DNA from: Thermomicrobiales bacterium
GTDB taxonomy: Bacteria > Chloroflexota > Chloroflexia > Thermomicrobiales > UBA6265
Assembly: GCA_025928535.1 (NCBI GenBank)
Contig: JAICJJ010000001.1
Span: 1-23,428 of the forward strand
Direction of reading: 5' to 3'
DNA length: 23,428 nucleotides
Shown: positions 1 to 7,156 of the stretch, piece by piece
Layout of the letters: the number at the start of each line of letters is the position of its first letter
How positions within the stretch are numbered: position 1 is the stretch's first letter
The notes under the pieces: generated by a model
What the model saw: the letters and a program-made list of their open reading frames with translations, nothing else
What the model was told of the DNA's origin: nothing
Database searches by the model: none
Program-made: the position numbers and the translations under genes

Positions 1-491
1 AACACGATGGTCGTGTCGGCAAGCGAGGCGATGTCGACGCCGTCTTGCCCCGCGCCGACCGTTTCGACGACCACCAGCGGAAATCCTGCCGCGTCGAGCG
101 CGCGGACGATTCGCCCGGCGGCCGCCGACAATCCGCCGGCGGCGCCGCGCGAGGCCATGCTGCGGATGAAGACGCCGGCGTCGCGGTGCCGATCGCTCAT
201 GCGGATGCGATCGCCGAGGACGGCGCCGCCGCTGATCGGGCTGGTTGGATCGATCGCCAGCACCGCGACGCGGCGACCGTCCGCCCGCCAGGCGCCGATA
301 AGGGCGTTGACGAGGCTGCTCTTGCCGGCGCCGGGCGGCCCGGTGACGCCGATGACGTGCGCGCGCCCGGTTCGCGCGTGGAGTCGGTCGAGCGCGGCGA
401 GGCCGGCCGGATCGCCATTTTCGATCAGGCTGAGCAAGCGCGGCAGCGCCCGCGGATCGCCCGCGTCGAGCCGTTCGACGAGGTCGGTCAT
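1..491 (-). CDS. meaB: Methylmalonyl-CoA mutase-associated GTPase MeaB/ArgK family (partial, C-terminus off the window)
   Basis: SIMIBI-class G3E GTPase that, in the MeaB family, guards and reloads B12-dependent acyl-CoA mutases. Visible are the first 163 residues of a protein usually about 310-330 long. A short helical N-terminus leads to the P-loop GPPGAGKS at residues 51-58, the base-binding/Mg region [11 protein letters not shown] near 80-90, the conserved GDRIRM stretch near 93-98, and the switch-like VVETVGAGQ near 141-149. The ATG start at 491 overlaps the stop of the B12-binding subunit gene as ATGA, so the two are translationally coupled. Gene order places the chaperone directly behind the mutase subunit it should serve. 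The reading frame runs open to the window edge, so the truncation is only an edge effect. Confidence 0.95.
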   Translation of the reverse strand, partial: MTDLVERLDAGDPRALPRLLSLIENGDPAGLAALDRLHARTGRAHVIGVTGPPGAGKSSLVNALIGAWRADGRRVAVLAIDPTSPISGGAVLGDRIRMSDRHRDAGVFIRSMASRGAAGGLSAAAGRIVRALDAAGFPLVVVETVGAGQDGVDIASLADTTIV

Positions 492-904
492 GCTCCGGCG
501 CCTCGCAGGGGAGCATGCTCGCGCAGATAGGCGACGATCGACGCCAGCGACGTGCCCGGGCCGAACACCGCGTCGATGCCCATCGCCTTGATCGCCGGAA
601 TGTCCGCTTCGGGAATCGTGCCCCCGGCGACGATCAGCACGTCGTCGACGCCCCGGTCGCGCAGCGCCTGGACGATGCGCGGAAAGAGCGCCATGTGCGC
701 GCCGGACAAGATGCTCAGGCCGATCACGTCGACGTCTTCCTGCAACGCCGCCGACGCGATCATCTCGGGGGTCTGGAACAGGCCGGTGTAAATGACTTCG
801 AATCCCGCGTCGCGCAGCGCGCGGGCCATCACCTTGGCGCCGCGGTCGTGCCCATCGAGGCCGGGTTTCGCGATCAGAACGCGGATCGGCGAGCGGTTAG
901 ACAT
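488..904 (-). CDS. B12-binding (small) subunit of an acyl-CoA mutase, methylmalonyl-CoA mutase C-terminal domain type
   Basis: A 138-residue stand-alone cobalamin-binding domain. The DxHxxG motif is DGHDRG at residues 17-22; its histidine is the lower ligand to cobalt. It is followed by the SILSGAH segment and the GGTIP loop that line the nucleotide tail in this fold. The length fits a separate small subunit rather than a domain of a fused mutase. The large substrate-binding subunit is not in this window. The ATG at 904 overlaps the end of the dehydrogenase gene by 8 bases, and the stop overlaps meaB by 4. Methylmalonyl-CoA mutase is the usual partner. Isobutyryl-CoA and 2-hydroxyisobutyryl-CoA mutases have very similar small subunits, so substrate is not decided by this sequence. 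Confidence 0.92.
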   Translation of the reverse strand: MSNRSPIRVLIAKPGLDGHDRGAKVMARALRDAGFEVIYTGLFQTPEMIASAALQEDVDVIGLSILSGAHMALFPRIVQALRDRGVDDVLIVAGGTIPEADIPAIKAMGIDAVFGPGTSLASIVAYLREHAPLRGAGA

Positions 905-1787
905 AGTCGTAGAATCCGGCTCCCCGTTTGCGGCCGAGTTTGCCGGCGGCGACCATTCGGCGGAGCAACGGAGCCGGCCGGTATTTGTCGTCGCCCAGGT
1001 CGCGCTGGAGCGTCTCGAGAATATCGAGACAGACATCGAGCCCGATCAGATCGGCCAGCGCGAGCGGTCCCATCGGATGATTCGCGCCGAGTTTCATCGT
1101 CGCGTCGATCGTTTCGGGGGAGGCGACGCCTTCCGCGAGGCAAAAAATCGCTTCGTTGATCATTGGAAGCAGGATCCGGTTGACGACGAATCCGGGCGAA
1201 TCCTGAACCAGGGCGGGTTCCTTGCCGATCTGACGGACGAACGCGACGGCGTGCTCGACCGTCGCGTCCGCGGTCTGCATGCCGCGCACGACTTCGACCA
1301 GGGGCAACACCGGCACGGGATTGAAAAAGTGCAAGCCGATGACGCGTTCGGGCCTGGTCGCGGCGGCGGCGAGGCGGGTGATCGAAATCGACGACGTGTT
1401 GGACGCCAGGATCGACGTCGCGGGCAAAAGCGCCGAGACTTCGCGGATGAGCGCCAGTTTCGTTTCCAGATGTTCGAAGACCGCTTCGATGGCGAGGTCG
1501 ACATCGGCGGCGCGCGCGAGCGATTCGGCCGACTGTAGCTGCGACTGAAATTCCGCGATTTCGCTGCCTGTGCGTCGTCCCTTGGCGACCGCCTTCGCCC
1601 ATTGCTCGCCGATGGCGGCGACCCCGCGCTCGACCGCGACCGGATCGACGTCGTAGAGCGAGACCGCGATGCCGGCTTCGGCGATCGACTGCGCGATGCC
1701 GCGCCCCATCGTTCCCGCTCCGACCACCAGCGCCCGGCGCACCGGCTCCGGCCGCACTTCATCCTGGCGTATCGATTCGTCACTCAA
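897..1787 (-). CDS. 3-hydroxyacyl-CoA (3-hydroxybutyryl-CoA) dehydrogenase
   Basis: NAD(P)-dependent oxidation of 3-hydroxyacyl-CoA to 3-oxoacyl-CoA in beta-oxidation or the butyryl-CoA route. The 296 residues match the single-function short form (about 280-290). The Rossmann motif GAGTMG lies at residues 23-28, SNTSS at 129-133, the catalytic-dyad region GLHFFNP with His153, the partner Glu in LVEVV near 165, and SPGFVVNR with Asn203. The C-terminal helical domain carries [16 protein letters not shown] near 236-251. The start is TTG at 1787, preceded by AGAGGA nine bases upstream; no ATG fits. It is the first gene of the operon with the mutase small subunit and meaB, which suggests acyl-CoA breakdown feeding the mutase. 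Closest named types are Hbd and PaaH. Confidence 0.94.
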   Translation of the reverse strand: MSDESIRQDEVRPEPVRRALVVGAGTMGRGIAQSIAEAGIAVSLYDVDPVAVERGVAAIGEQWAKAVAKGRRTGSEIAEFQSQLQSAESLARAADVDLAIEAVFEHLETKLALIREVSALLPATSILASNTSSISITRLAAAATRPERVIGLHFFNPVPVLPLVEVVRGMQTADATVEHAVAFVRQIGKEPALVQDSPGFVVNRILLPMINEAIFCLAEGVASPETIDATMKLGANHPMGPLALADLIGLDVCLDILETLQRDLGDDKYRPAPLLRRMVAAGKLGRKRGAGFYDYV

Positions 1788-1843
1788 CGCTCGCTGTCCT
1801 CTCGTGGCGCGTCGGCTCGCTCGTTTCGCGTCGCGGTTCGATT

Positions 1844-2569
1844 CTAGCGGAACGAGTCGCCCGGTTCGCCGCCAGCGCGGAAGCGGAACGGGTTGAAATC
1901 GGTCGTCCGGTCGTAGACGTCGATGCCTTCCTCCCGTTTCAGGCGCGTGACGACGAGATAGGTGAGCGGCGTGAAGAGGACTTCGACGCCGACCTTGAAG
2001 ATGTAGTTCGAGACAAAGACAGCCCGCAGCAACGCGAACGGCAAGACGCCGAGAAACGCGACGCCGAGAAAGAAAAAGGTGTCGACCGCTTCGCCGACGA
2101 GGGTCGAACCGATCGTCCGGGTCCAGAGCCAGCGGCCGTTGGTCAGGACTTTCATCCGGGCGAGGACGAAACTGTTGCTGAATTCTCCCGCCCAGTAGCC
2201 GGCGAGGCTGCCGGCGACGATGCGTGGCGTCTGGCCGAGGATGGCGTGAAACGCCGGCGCGAATTCGTACCCCGGCGCGGCGGGCAACGCGTCGATCAGC
2301 CCGAACACGAGAGCGGCGACGGCGATCCAGCCGAAGCCGATCCAGATGACCCGGCGCGACCGGCGGAAGCCGTACACCTCGGTCAGCACGTCGCCGAAGA
2401 TGTACGACAGCGGAAAGAGGACCGTGCCGCCGTCGAACTGGAACGGACCCATCTGCACGATCTTGGTCGAGGCGACGTTCGAGATCAGCAAGACGGCGAC
2501 GAACGAAGCGGTGATCAGATCGAGTTGGCGGAAGCGCTCTCCCGCCCGCACGGCGCTGACGGCGGTCAT
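1844..2569 (-). CDS. yhhQ: Queuosine precursor transporter, YhhQ/VUT family (COG1738)
   Basis: A 241-residue integral membrane protein of the family that imports preQ0/preQ1 for tRNA modification. Hydrophobic segments lie roughly at 18-35, 50-65, 75-95, 112-128, 160-180 and 185-215. Family-typical features are the early VLLISNVASTK segment, the FPLSYIFGDVLTEVYG block near 51-67, and the EAVDTFFFLGVAFLG block near 155-170. Its ATG at 2569 overlaps the stop of the peptidyl-tRNA hydrolase gene as ATGA, so it is coupled to pth. The queuosine-inserting enzyme Tgt is encoded about 1.3 kb away on the other strand. No queC/D/E/F-type synthesis gene is seen here, which fits a salvage role. Transport substrate is inferred from family and neighbour. 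Confidence 0.9.
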   Translation of the reverse strand: MTAVSAVRAGERFRQLDLITASFVAVLLISNVASTKIVQMGPFQFDGGTVLFPLSYIFGDVLTEVYGFRRSRRVIWIGFGWIAVAALVFGLIDALPAAPGYEFAPAFHAILGQTPRIVAGSLAGYWAGEFSNSFVLARMKVLTNGRWLWTRTIGSTLVGEAVDTFFFLGVAFLGVLPFALLRAVFVSNYIFKVGVEVLFTPLTYLVVTRLKREEGIDVYDRTTDFNPFRFRAGGEPGDSFR

Positions 2570-3165
2570 GGAGCCGCGCGGTCGGCGCCTTGCGGTTCGT
2601 CGCTCGCGACCCGCCGATTGCAGCGATTCATCGCGGCGACGATGCCTTCGTCGAGCCAGAGCATGGCGCAATCGGCCGCCGCCGAGATCAACTCGGGCAA
2701 TTCCGCCTGCTCGGCGGACGAAAAGCGGGAGAGCACCTGCGCCGTCGCGGCGATTTGCCCGCGCCCGATCCCGATCCGCAGCCGGGCGATGTCCTTCCCG
2801 CCGAGTTGTTCGATGATGTGCGCCAGCCCATTGTGGCCGCCGGCGCTTCCTTCCGCCCGCAATCGAATCGTCCCAAACGGCAGATCGAGCTCGTCGAGGA
2901 CGACAAGGACGTTGGCGCGGGGGACCTTGTGCCAGTTGACGACTTCGCGCACGGCATGCCCGCTCAGGTTCATGTACGTTTGCGGCTTCACTAGCACGAT
3001 CTTTTCGCTGTTGTGATTCGCTTCGGCGATTTCCGCCTTGAAGCGGGAGCGGGCGGGCGTCGCGCCGAGGCGGCGGGCGAGCGTGTCGGCGACCATGAAC
3101 CCGAGATTGTGCCGCGTCGCGGCGTACTCACGGCCCGGATTGCCGAGCCCGACGACGATTTTCAT
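2566..3165 (-). CDS. pth: Peptidyl-tRNA hydrolase
   Basis: Cytosolic enzyme that cleaves the ester bond of peptidyl-tRNAs released from stalled ribosomes. The 199 residues match the bacterial Pth length. The signature VGLGNPGREY is at residues 5-14, with Asn9. Catalytic His19 is in TRHNLGF, Asn66 in PQTYMNLSG, the catalytic aspartate Asp91 in LDELDLPFG, and Asn112 in GGHNGL, followed by RLRIGIGR. I chose the ATG at 3165 because MKIVVGLGNPG is the family N-terminus; the frame is open further upstream without family similarity. It lies divergent from tatB and upstream of the coupled yhhQ gene. The C-terminal tail after about residue 185 is Arg/Ala-rich and probably not structural. Confidence 0.97.
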   Translation of the reverse strand: MKIVVGLGNPGREYAATRHNLGFMVADTLARRLGATPARSRFKAEIAEANHNSEKIVLVKPQTYMNLSGHAVREVVNWHKVPRANVLVVLDELDLPFGTIRLRAEGSAGGHNGLAHIIEQLGGKDIARLRIGIGRGQIAATAQVLSRFSSAEQAELPELISAAADCAMLWLDEGIVAAMNRCNRRVASDEPQGADRAAP

Positions 3166-3215
3166 GCGGGGGCGCTTGCTCCTCGTCCGGCGCGGCCGGA
3201 GGCGATCAGGGGGAA

Positions 3216-3224
3216 TGCTATACT
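3216..3224 (+). promoter_or_regulatory. Extended -10 promoter element ahead of tatB
   Basis: TGCTATACT is a TGn-extended -10 hexamer one base from TATAAT consensus. No recognisable -35 sits 16-18 bases upstream, as is common for extended -10 promoters. A start near 3231 would give a leader of about 75 bases before the tatB ATG. The element lies in the divergent pth/tatB gap. Its reverse complement also contains a weaker TATAGC that could serve pth. Confidence 0.5.
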
Positions 3225-3305
3225 CCGAGGCGATTCTGCCATGTTTTTCGGCTTGCATCGCAGCCATGGCGTTGACGTGCTTTGCATTCGACGAGGACGC
3301 GCCCA

Positions 3306-3767
3306 ATGTTCGGAATCGGCTACCAGGAAATGTTCATCATTCTGGTCGTCGCCTTGGTCATCTTCGGACCGAAGCGGCTGCCGGAACTTGCGGCGCAAGC
3401 CGGAAAATGGGTCCGCGAATTTCGCAAGATGACGGCGGACCTGACGGGCGAATTCGAGAAGACCTTCGCCGAGGTCGACGAAGTCCGCCAGAGTTTCAAG
3501 AAAGAATTGACCGGCGTGCTGGACGAGGTCGATGACGTCACCCGGAGCGTCGGCCGCGATCTCGGCGGCCCAAAAGCTGCCAAGGCGACCGCGAAGACCG
3601 TCGCGCCGGCGACCAAAGGCAAGAACGGCAAAGAGAAAAACGGGAAAGAAAAGAAACTGGCCGCCGGCAACGGCGCCACGGCGACCGCGCTGGCGCAGAC
3701 CGTGCCGCTGGCGACGAAAGCCGATCCCCTGTCGGACGTCTCGTTGCTGGACGACGACTGGGTGTAG
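3306..3767 (+). CDS. tatB: Twin-arginine translocase subunit, TatA/TatB family (TatB-like)
   Basis: Component of the Tat machinery that exports folded proteins across the cytoplasmic membrane. The 153 residues begin with the canonical short N-terminus and a single membrane helix at about 4-21. The hinge FGPKRLPEL follows, then an amphipathic helix to about residue 45. Glu8 (MFGIGYQEM) is the residue typical of TatB; TatA usually has Gln or a similar residue there. The long charged region after residue 45 also favours TatB over TatA. Residues 90-120 are Lys/Ala/Gly-rich and low in complexity. The ATG at 3306 gives the family start exactly; the frame extends eight codons upstream without similarity. 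tatC and a separate tatA are not visible here. Assignment as TatA cannot be excluded. Confidence 0.88.
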   Translation: MFGIGYQEMFIILVVALVIFGPKRLPELAAQAGKWVREFRKMTADLTGEFEKTFAEVDEVRQSFKKELTGVLDEVDDVTRSVGRDLGGPKAAKATAKTVAPATKGKNGKEKNGKEKKLAAGNGATATALAQTVPLATKADPLSDVSLLDDDWV

Positions 3768-3876
3768 CCGGTTCGCGCCGGGTCGAACGGAGCCGCCGCG
3801 GCGCTGGCGGCCAACGGCGCGGAACCGGTCGACGACGCGCTGGAACGGGTGCGCCAGCGCCGCGCCAAGGCGGGTT

Positions 3877-5106
3877 ATGCGCGTCGCTCCTGATCCCGTG
3901 GTCGTCAACGAGCGGTTGCCAAACCAGTCGATGGCGACGACGCCATCGGACGGCCGGGCTGGCCCCGTGTCGTTCGAATTGCTGGCCGCCGATTCGCGCT
4001 CGCGGGCGCGGCGCGGACAGATGGCGACCCGGCACGGACTGGTCGAGACGCCGGCGTTCATGCCGGTCGGCACGCAGGCGACGGTCAAGACGCTCCATCC
4101 CGACGAGGTGCGGGCGACCGGCGCGCAGATCATCCTCGCCAACACCTACCACCTGATGCTCCGGCCCGGCGTCGAGACGATCGAGCGGGCGGGCGGCCTG
4201 CACCGGTTCATGGGGTGGCACGGACCGATCCTGACCGACAGCGGCGGGTTCCAGATTTTCAGCCTTGCCGGAAATGCCCAGGTCAACGAAGAACGGGTCG
4301 CGTTTCGTTCGCACATCGACGGCAGTCGGCACGAACTGACGCCGGAGCGTTCGATGCGGCTCCAACTCGGCTACGGCTCCGACATCGTGATGGCGCTCGA
4401 CACCTTCGTCGGCTTGCCGGCCGAGCGAACGGCGGTTCAGGCCGCGACTGAGCGGACCGAACGGTGGCTGAGCCGCTGCATCGCGGCGTTCGCCGACCTC
4501 GGCGGCTCGGAGCGCGGTTCGGCGCTGTTCGGCATCTGCCAAGGCGGGATGGACGCGGACCTGCGGCGCGAGAGCGCCGCCATGCTCGCCGCCGCCGAGG
4601 TCGCCGGCTGCGCTATCGGGGGCTTGAGCGTCGGCGAGCCGAAGCCGGTGATGGCCGAGATGCTGTCCGAAGCGACGGACGTCTTGCCGGCGCACAAGCC
4701 GCGCTACCTGATGGGGGTCGGTTCGCCGGAAGATCTCTGGACGGGGGTCGCGCTCGGCGTCGATCTGTTCGATTGCGTCTTGCCGACGCGCCTGGCGCGC
4801 AATGGGGCGCTGTTCACGCCGTCCGGTCGGATCAACATCAAGCAACGCCGCTGGGCCGAGATGCACGCGCCGCTCGATCCCACATGCGATTGCGCGATGT
4901 GCCGACGCTTCACGGCCGCCTACCTCCATCATCTCTTCCGGGCGGAAGAAGTGCTCGGCTTGCGGCTGGCCTCGGTCCACAACCTGCGGTTTCTTGCCCG
5001 CCAGATGGAAGCAATTCGGACGGCGATCGAACAGGGAACCTTCCCCGAAGCGGCTGCGGCGTTTCACGACCGCTACCGGCCGATCGGCGCCGACGCGGTC
5101 GCCTGA
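3877..5106 (+). CDS. tgt: tRNA-guanine(34) transglycosylase
   Basis: Exchanges G34 for preQ1 in GUN-anticodon tRNAs on the way to queuosine. Numbered from the ATG at 3877 (409 residues), active-site Asp121 is in LTDSGGFQIFSL and nucleophile Asp299 is in GVDLFDCVLPTR. The zinc site is Cys337, Cys339, Cys342 and His368. Spacings Asp-Asp 178, Asp-Cys 38 and Cys-His 31 equal those of the well-studied Zymomonas enzyme, so the protein looks intact. The ATG at 3877 has AAGG six bases upstream. ATG 3931 or GTG 3967 would fit the usual length (about 375-390) better but lack a ribosome site. It follows tatB on the same strand and pairs functionally with the nearby yhhQ transporter. Confidence 0.95.
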   Translation: MRVAPDPVVVNERLPNQSMATTPSDGRAGPVSFELLAADSRSRARRGQMATRHGLVETPAFMPVGTQATVKTLHPDEVRATGAQIILANTYHLMLRPGVETIERAGGLHRFMGWHGPILTDSGGFQIFSLAGNAQVNEERVAFRSHIDGSRHELTPERSMRLQLGYGSDIVMALDTFVGLPAERTAVQAATERTERWLSRCIAAFADLGGSERGSALFGICQGGMDADLRRESAAMLAAAEVAGCAIGGLSVGEPKPVMAEMLSEATDVLPAHKPRYLMGVGSPEDLWTGVALGVDLFDCVLPTRLARNGALFTPSGRINIKQRRWAEMHAPLDPTCDCAMCRRFTAAYLHHLFRAEEVLGLRLASVHNLRFLARQMEAIRTAIEQGTFPEAAAAFHDRYRPIGADAVA

Positions 5107-5122
5107 TCCACGCGGGCTGTCC

Positions 5123-5150
5123 GGCGCGCCGCCTCCTGGCGCGGCGTGCC
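5123..5150 (+). terminator. Hairpin downstream of tgt, possible terminator
   Basis: A 9-base-pair GC-rich stem (5123-5131 with 5142-5150, one G-T wobble) has a 10-base loop and starts 16 bases after the tgt stop. No T-run follows, so termination would be weak or protein-assisted. A TACAAT sequence at 5153-5158 just after it could be a -10 for acpS, but no -35 is visible. Confidence 0.4.
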
Positions 5151-5211
5151 ACTACAATGCGGGCCAGGGCGACTTAACGGCGCAAACGCGCCGCGACTGG
5201 TGGAGCGACGC

Positions 5212-5703
5212 GTGTACGTGCCGGAATTCGATCCCGATCGCTGCGGCGCGGTGGCGGTGGGAATCGACGCGATCGAGATCGAACGCATTCAGCGAGCGCT
5301 CGATCGCTTCGGCGAACGTTTCTTGCGTCGCGTCTACACCGAACGCGAACGCGAGCGCTACCGCGACCGCGTGTCGGAACTCGCGGCGCGTTTCGCGGCG
5401 AAAGAAGCGACGTCGAAGGCGCTCGGCACCGGCATTCGCGGCATTCGCTGGCGCGAAATGGAAGTGATGCCGAATGCGCGCGGCAAGCCGATTCTCATCT
5501 TGCACGGACGGGCGGCGGAACGGGCGGAACGGCTCGGACTTGTCGCGTTCGACGTGTCGTTGACCCACACGCGGTCGGACGCGCTGGCGTTCGTCGTCGC
5601 CTGGCGCGGCGGGACGAGCATCGGCGCCGACGCGGCCGAGGAGCAAACGTCATGCAACAGCGGGGAACCCAGGAACCGAAACTCGGCGCCGGCGAGCGGC
5701 TGA
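5212..5703 (+). CDS. acpS: Holo-[acyl-carrier-protein] synthase
   Basis: Transfers phosphopantetheine from CoA to acyl carrier protein. Numbered from GTG 5212, the metal ligands are Asp19 in VGIDAIEIERI and Glu65 in RFAAKEATSKAL. The C-terminal strand VSLTHTRSDALAFVVAW is typical of the family. At 163 residues it is longer than the usual 120-130. The extra length is about 12 residues at the front and about 25 unconserved residues at the end, and that tail is the part that overlaps the next gene by 52 bases. GTG 5212 is chosen because GGTGGAG lies six bases upstream; GTG 5200 and GTG 5218 are alternatives, and no ATG is suitable. Linkage of acpS to an NAD(P)HX dehydratase gene and alr is a known conserved arrangement in several Gram-positive groups. 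Confidence 0.9.
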   Translation: MYVPEFDPDRCGAVAVGIDAIEIERIQRALDRFGERFLRRVYTERERERYRDRVSELAARFAAKEATSKALGTGIRGIRWREMEVMPNARGKPILILHGRAAERAERLGLVAFDVSLTHTRSDALAFVVAWRGGTSIGADAAEEQTSCNSGEPRNRNSAPASG

Positions 5704-6674
5704 TCGACGAATCGCTCGTTCGAGCGCTCGTGCCGAAGCGCGCGATCGGCGCCCACAAATGGGGCGTCGGCGGGTTGGTCATCGTCGCCGGCGCGCCAGG
5801 ATTCGCCGGGGCGGCCGTCTTGGCGACGATGGCGGCCGGCCGGGCCGGCGCGGGCATCGTCAATGTCGCCTGTCCGCGGTCGGTGGCGGCGATAGTCGTC
5901 GGGGCCGTGCCGGAAGCGGCGACGATCTCGTTGTCCGATTCGGAAGCCTCGGCCGGCAGCAAGCGGGCGTTGGAAGCGATCGGCAAGAAACTCGACAAAT
6001 CGGCAGCGTTGCTGATCGGACCGGGCCTCGGCGAAGACGACGCGACGAATGCGTTGATGGAAGCGCTCTTCGGCAGCGAGCGCGCGCGGCACTCGATCGG
6101 CTTCGGCGTCAGTTCGCCGGCCGCGCCGGAGCCGAAAAAACTGGATGGCGGGCTGGTCGCCGCCTGCGGCAAACCGGTCGTGATCGACGCCGACGGCTTG
6201 AACTGGCTCGCGAAACAGACGGGCTGGGCCGTCTGGCTGCCGCCGCAGCGGGCCGTGCTGACGCCGCATGTCGGCGAAATGGCCCGGCTGCTCGATGTCG
6301 CGCCGGCCGCCGTGATCGAAGACCCCCGGGCGACCGTGAAGGAAGCGGCGAAAGCCTGGAACCAGACGGTCGTCCTCAAATATGGCTACACGGCGGTGTC
6401 GGACGGCACGACGACGCTCGTCGCGGACGACGCGCCTGTCTCGCTGGCGACGGCCGGCAGCGGCGACGTCTTCGCCGGCGCGATCGGCGCCCTGCTGGCG
6501 CAGGGACTGGCGCCGCTGGATGCGGCGGCGCTGGCGATCTACGTCGGGAGCCGGGCGGCGCGGCGGGTCGAGCGGCGGACCGGCGTCCTTGGGCTCGTCG
6601 CGAGCGATCTGCCGCTGGCGATCGCCGAAGAACTCGGCGCGCTCGATGGAACGGCGAGGGAGAACGATGACTGA
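5652..6674 (+). CDS. nnrD: ADP/ATP-dependent NAD(P)H-hydrate dehydratase (stand-alone C-terminal YjeF domain)
   Basis: Repairs hydrated NADH/NADPH (NADHX/NADPHX) with nucleotide-dependent dehydration; ribokinase-like fold. The 340 residues begin almost directly with the dehydratase motif HKWGVGGLVIVAG near 35-47. Then come GPGLGED near 124-130, VIDADGLN near 177-184, LTPHVGEMARLL near 203-214, and the catalytic GSGDVFAG at 269-276 with Asp272. The N-terminal NAD(P)HX epimerase domain present in the fused bacterial NnrDE is absent, so an epimerase must be encoded elsewhere. The ATG at 5652 has AGGAG eight bases upstream even though it sits inside acpS. The stop overlaps the CBS gene by 8 bases. 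Confidence 0.92.
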   Translation: MQQRGTQEPKLGAGERLIDESLVRALVPKRAIGAHKWGVGGLVIVAGAPGFAGAAVLATMAAGRAGAGIVNVACPRSVAAIVVGAVPEAATISLSDSEASAGSKRALEAIGKKLDKSAALLIGPGLGEDDATNALMEALFGSERARHSIGFGVSSPAAPEPKKLDGGLVAACGKPVVIDADGLNWLAKQTGWAVWLPPQRAVLTPHVGEMARLLDVAPAAVIEDPRATVKEAAKAWNQTVVLKYGYTAVSDGTTTLVADDAPVSLATAGSGDVFAGAIGALLAQGLAPLDAAALAIYVGSRAARRVERRTGVLGLVASDLPLAIAEELGALDGTARENDD

Positions 6675-7146
6675 CGCGGACCGCACGGTTTCGGTGCGGC
6701 AAATCATGCGCGCATGCCCTGCCGTCTCGGTCGACGACAGCGTGGCGACGGTCGCCCGGTTGATGGCGGAACACCGCCTCTCCGGCCTGCCGGTGTTCGA
6801 GGAGGAGCGTCTGGTCGGCATCGTCACCGAAGCGGATCTGATCACCCGCGAAGCGACGCCCGACATGCCGACGATGGTGCCCTATTTCGACGCCGTGTTC
6901 GTGGCCGACGCCGGCGCCGATTTCGGCGAAGAGATTCGCCGCATCGTCGCGACGACGGCGGGGCAATTGATGACCTCGCCGGTTATGAGCCTGCGCGACA
7001 CCGCGACGCTGACGGATGTCGCCACCTTCTTTCTCGATCGCGACGTCAATCAGGCGCCGGTGGTGGATGCGAGCGGCGAATTAATCGGCTGCGTTGCGCG
7101 GGCCGATCTCATTCCGGTCATCGCCAAACTCGAAGCGTTGGATTGA
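6667..7146 (+). CDS. CBS-domain-pair protein
   Basis: A 159-residue protein made of two CBS motifs (Bateman module), which bind adenosyl nucleotides and usually sense energy state. The first CBS (about 9-60) opens with RQIMRACPAVSVDDSVATVARLM-type sequence and ends LVGIVTEADL. The second (about 97-155) runs from QLMTSPVMSLRDTATL to ELIGCVARADLIPVI. About 35 residues between them contain an acidic FGEEIRR segment. No effector domain is present. It overlaps nnrD by 8 bases and is followed by alr after 10 bases, so all are surely cotranscribed. Its ligand and target are unknown. Confidence 0.9.
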   Translation: MTDADRTVSVRQIMRACPAVSVDDSVATVARLMAEHRLSGLPVFEEERLVGIVTEADLITREATPDMPTMVPYFDAVFVADAGADFGEEIRRIVATTAGQLMTSPVMSLRDTATLTDVATFFLDRDVNQAPVVDASGELIGCVARADLIPVIAKLEALD

Positions 7147-7156
7147 GCAGCCGCCG

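Noticed and set aside
3538..5067. A 509-codon minus-strand frame opposite tgt
   Set aside because: Antisense shadow; the plus-strand protein has every Tgt catalytic and zinc residue.
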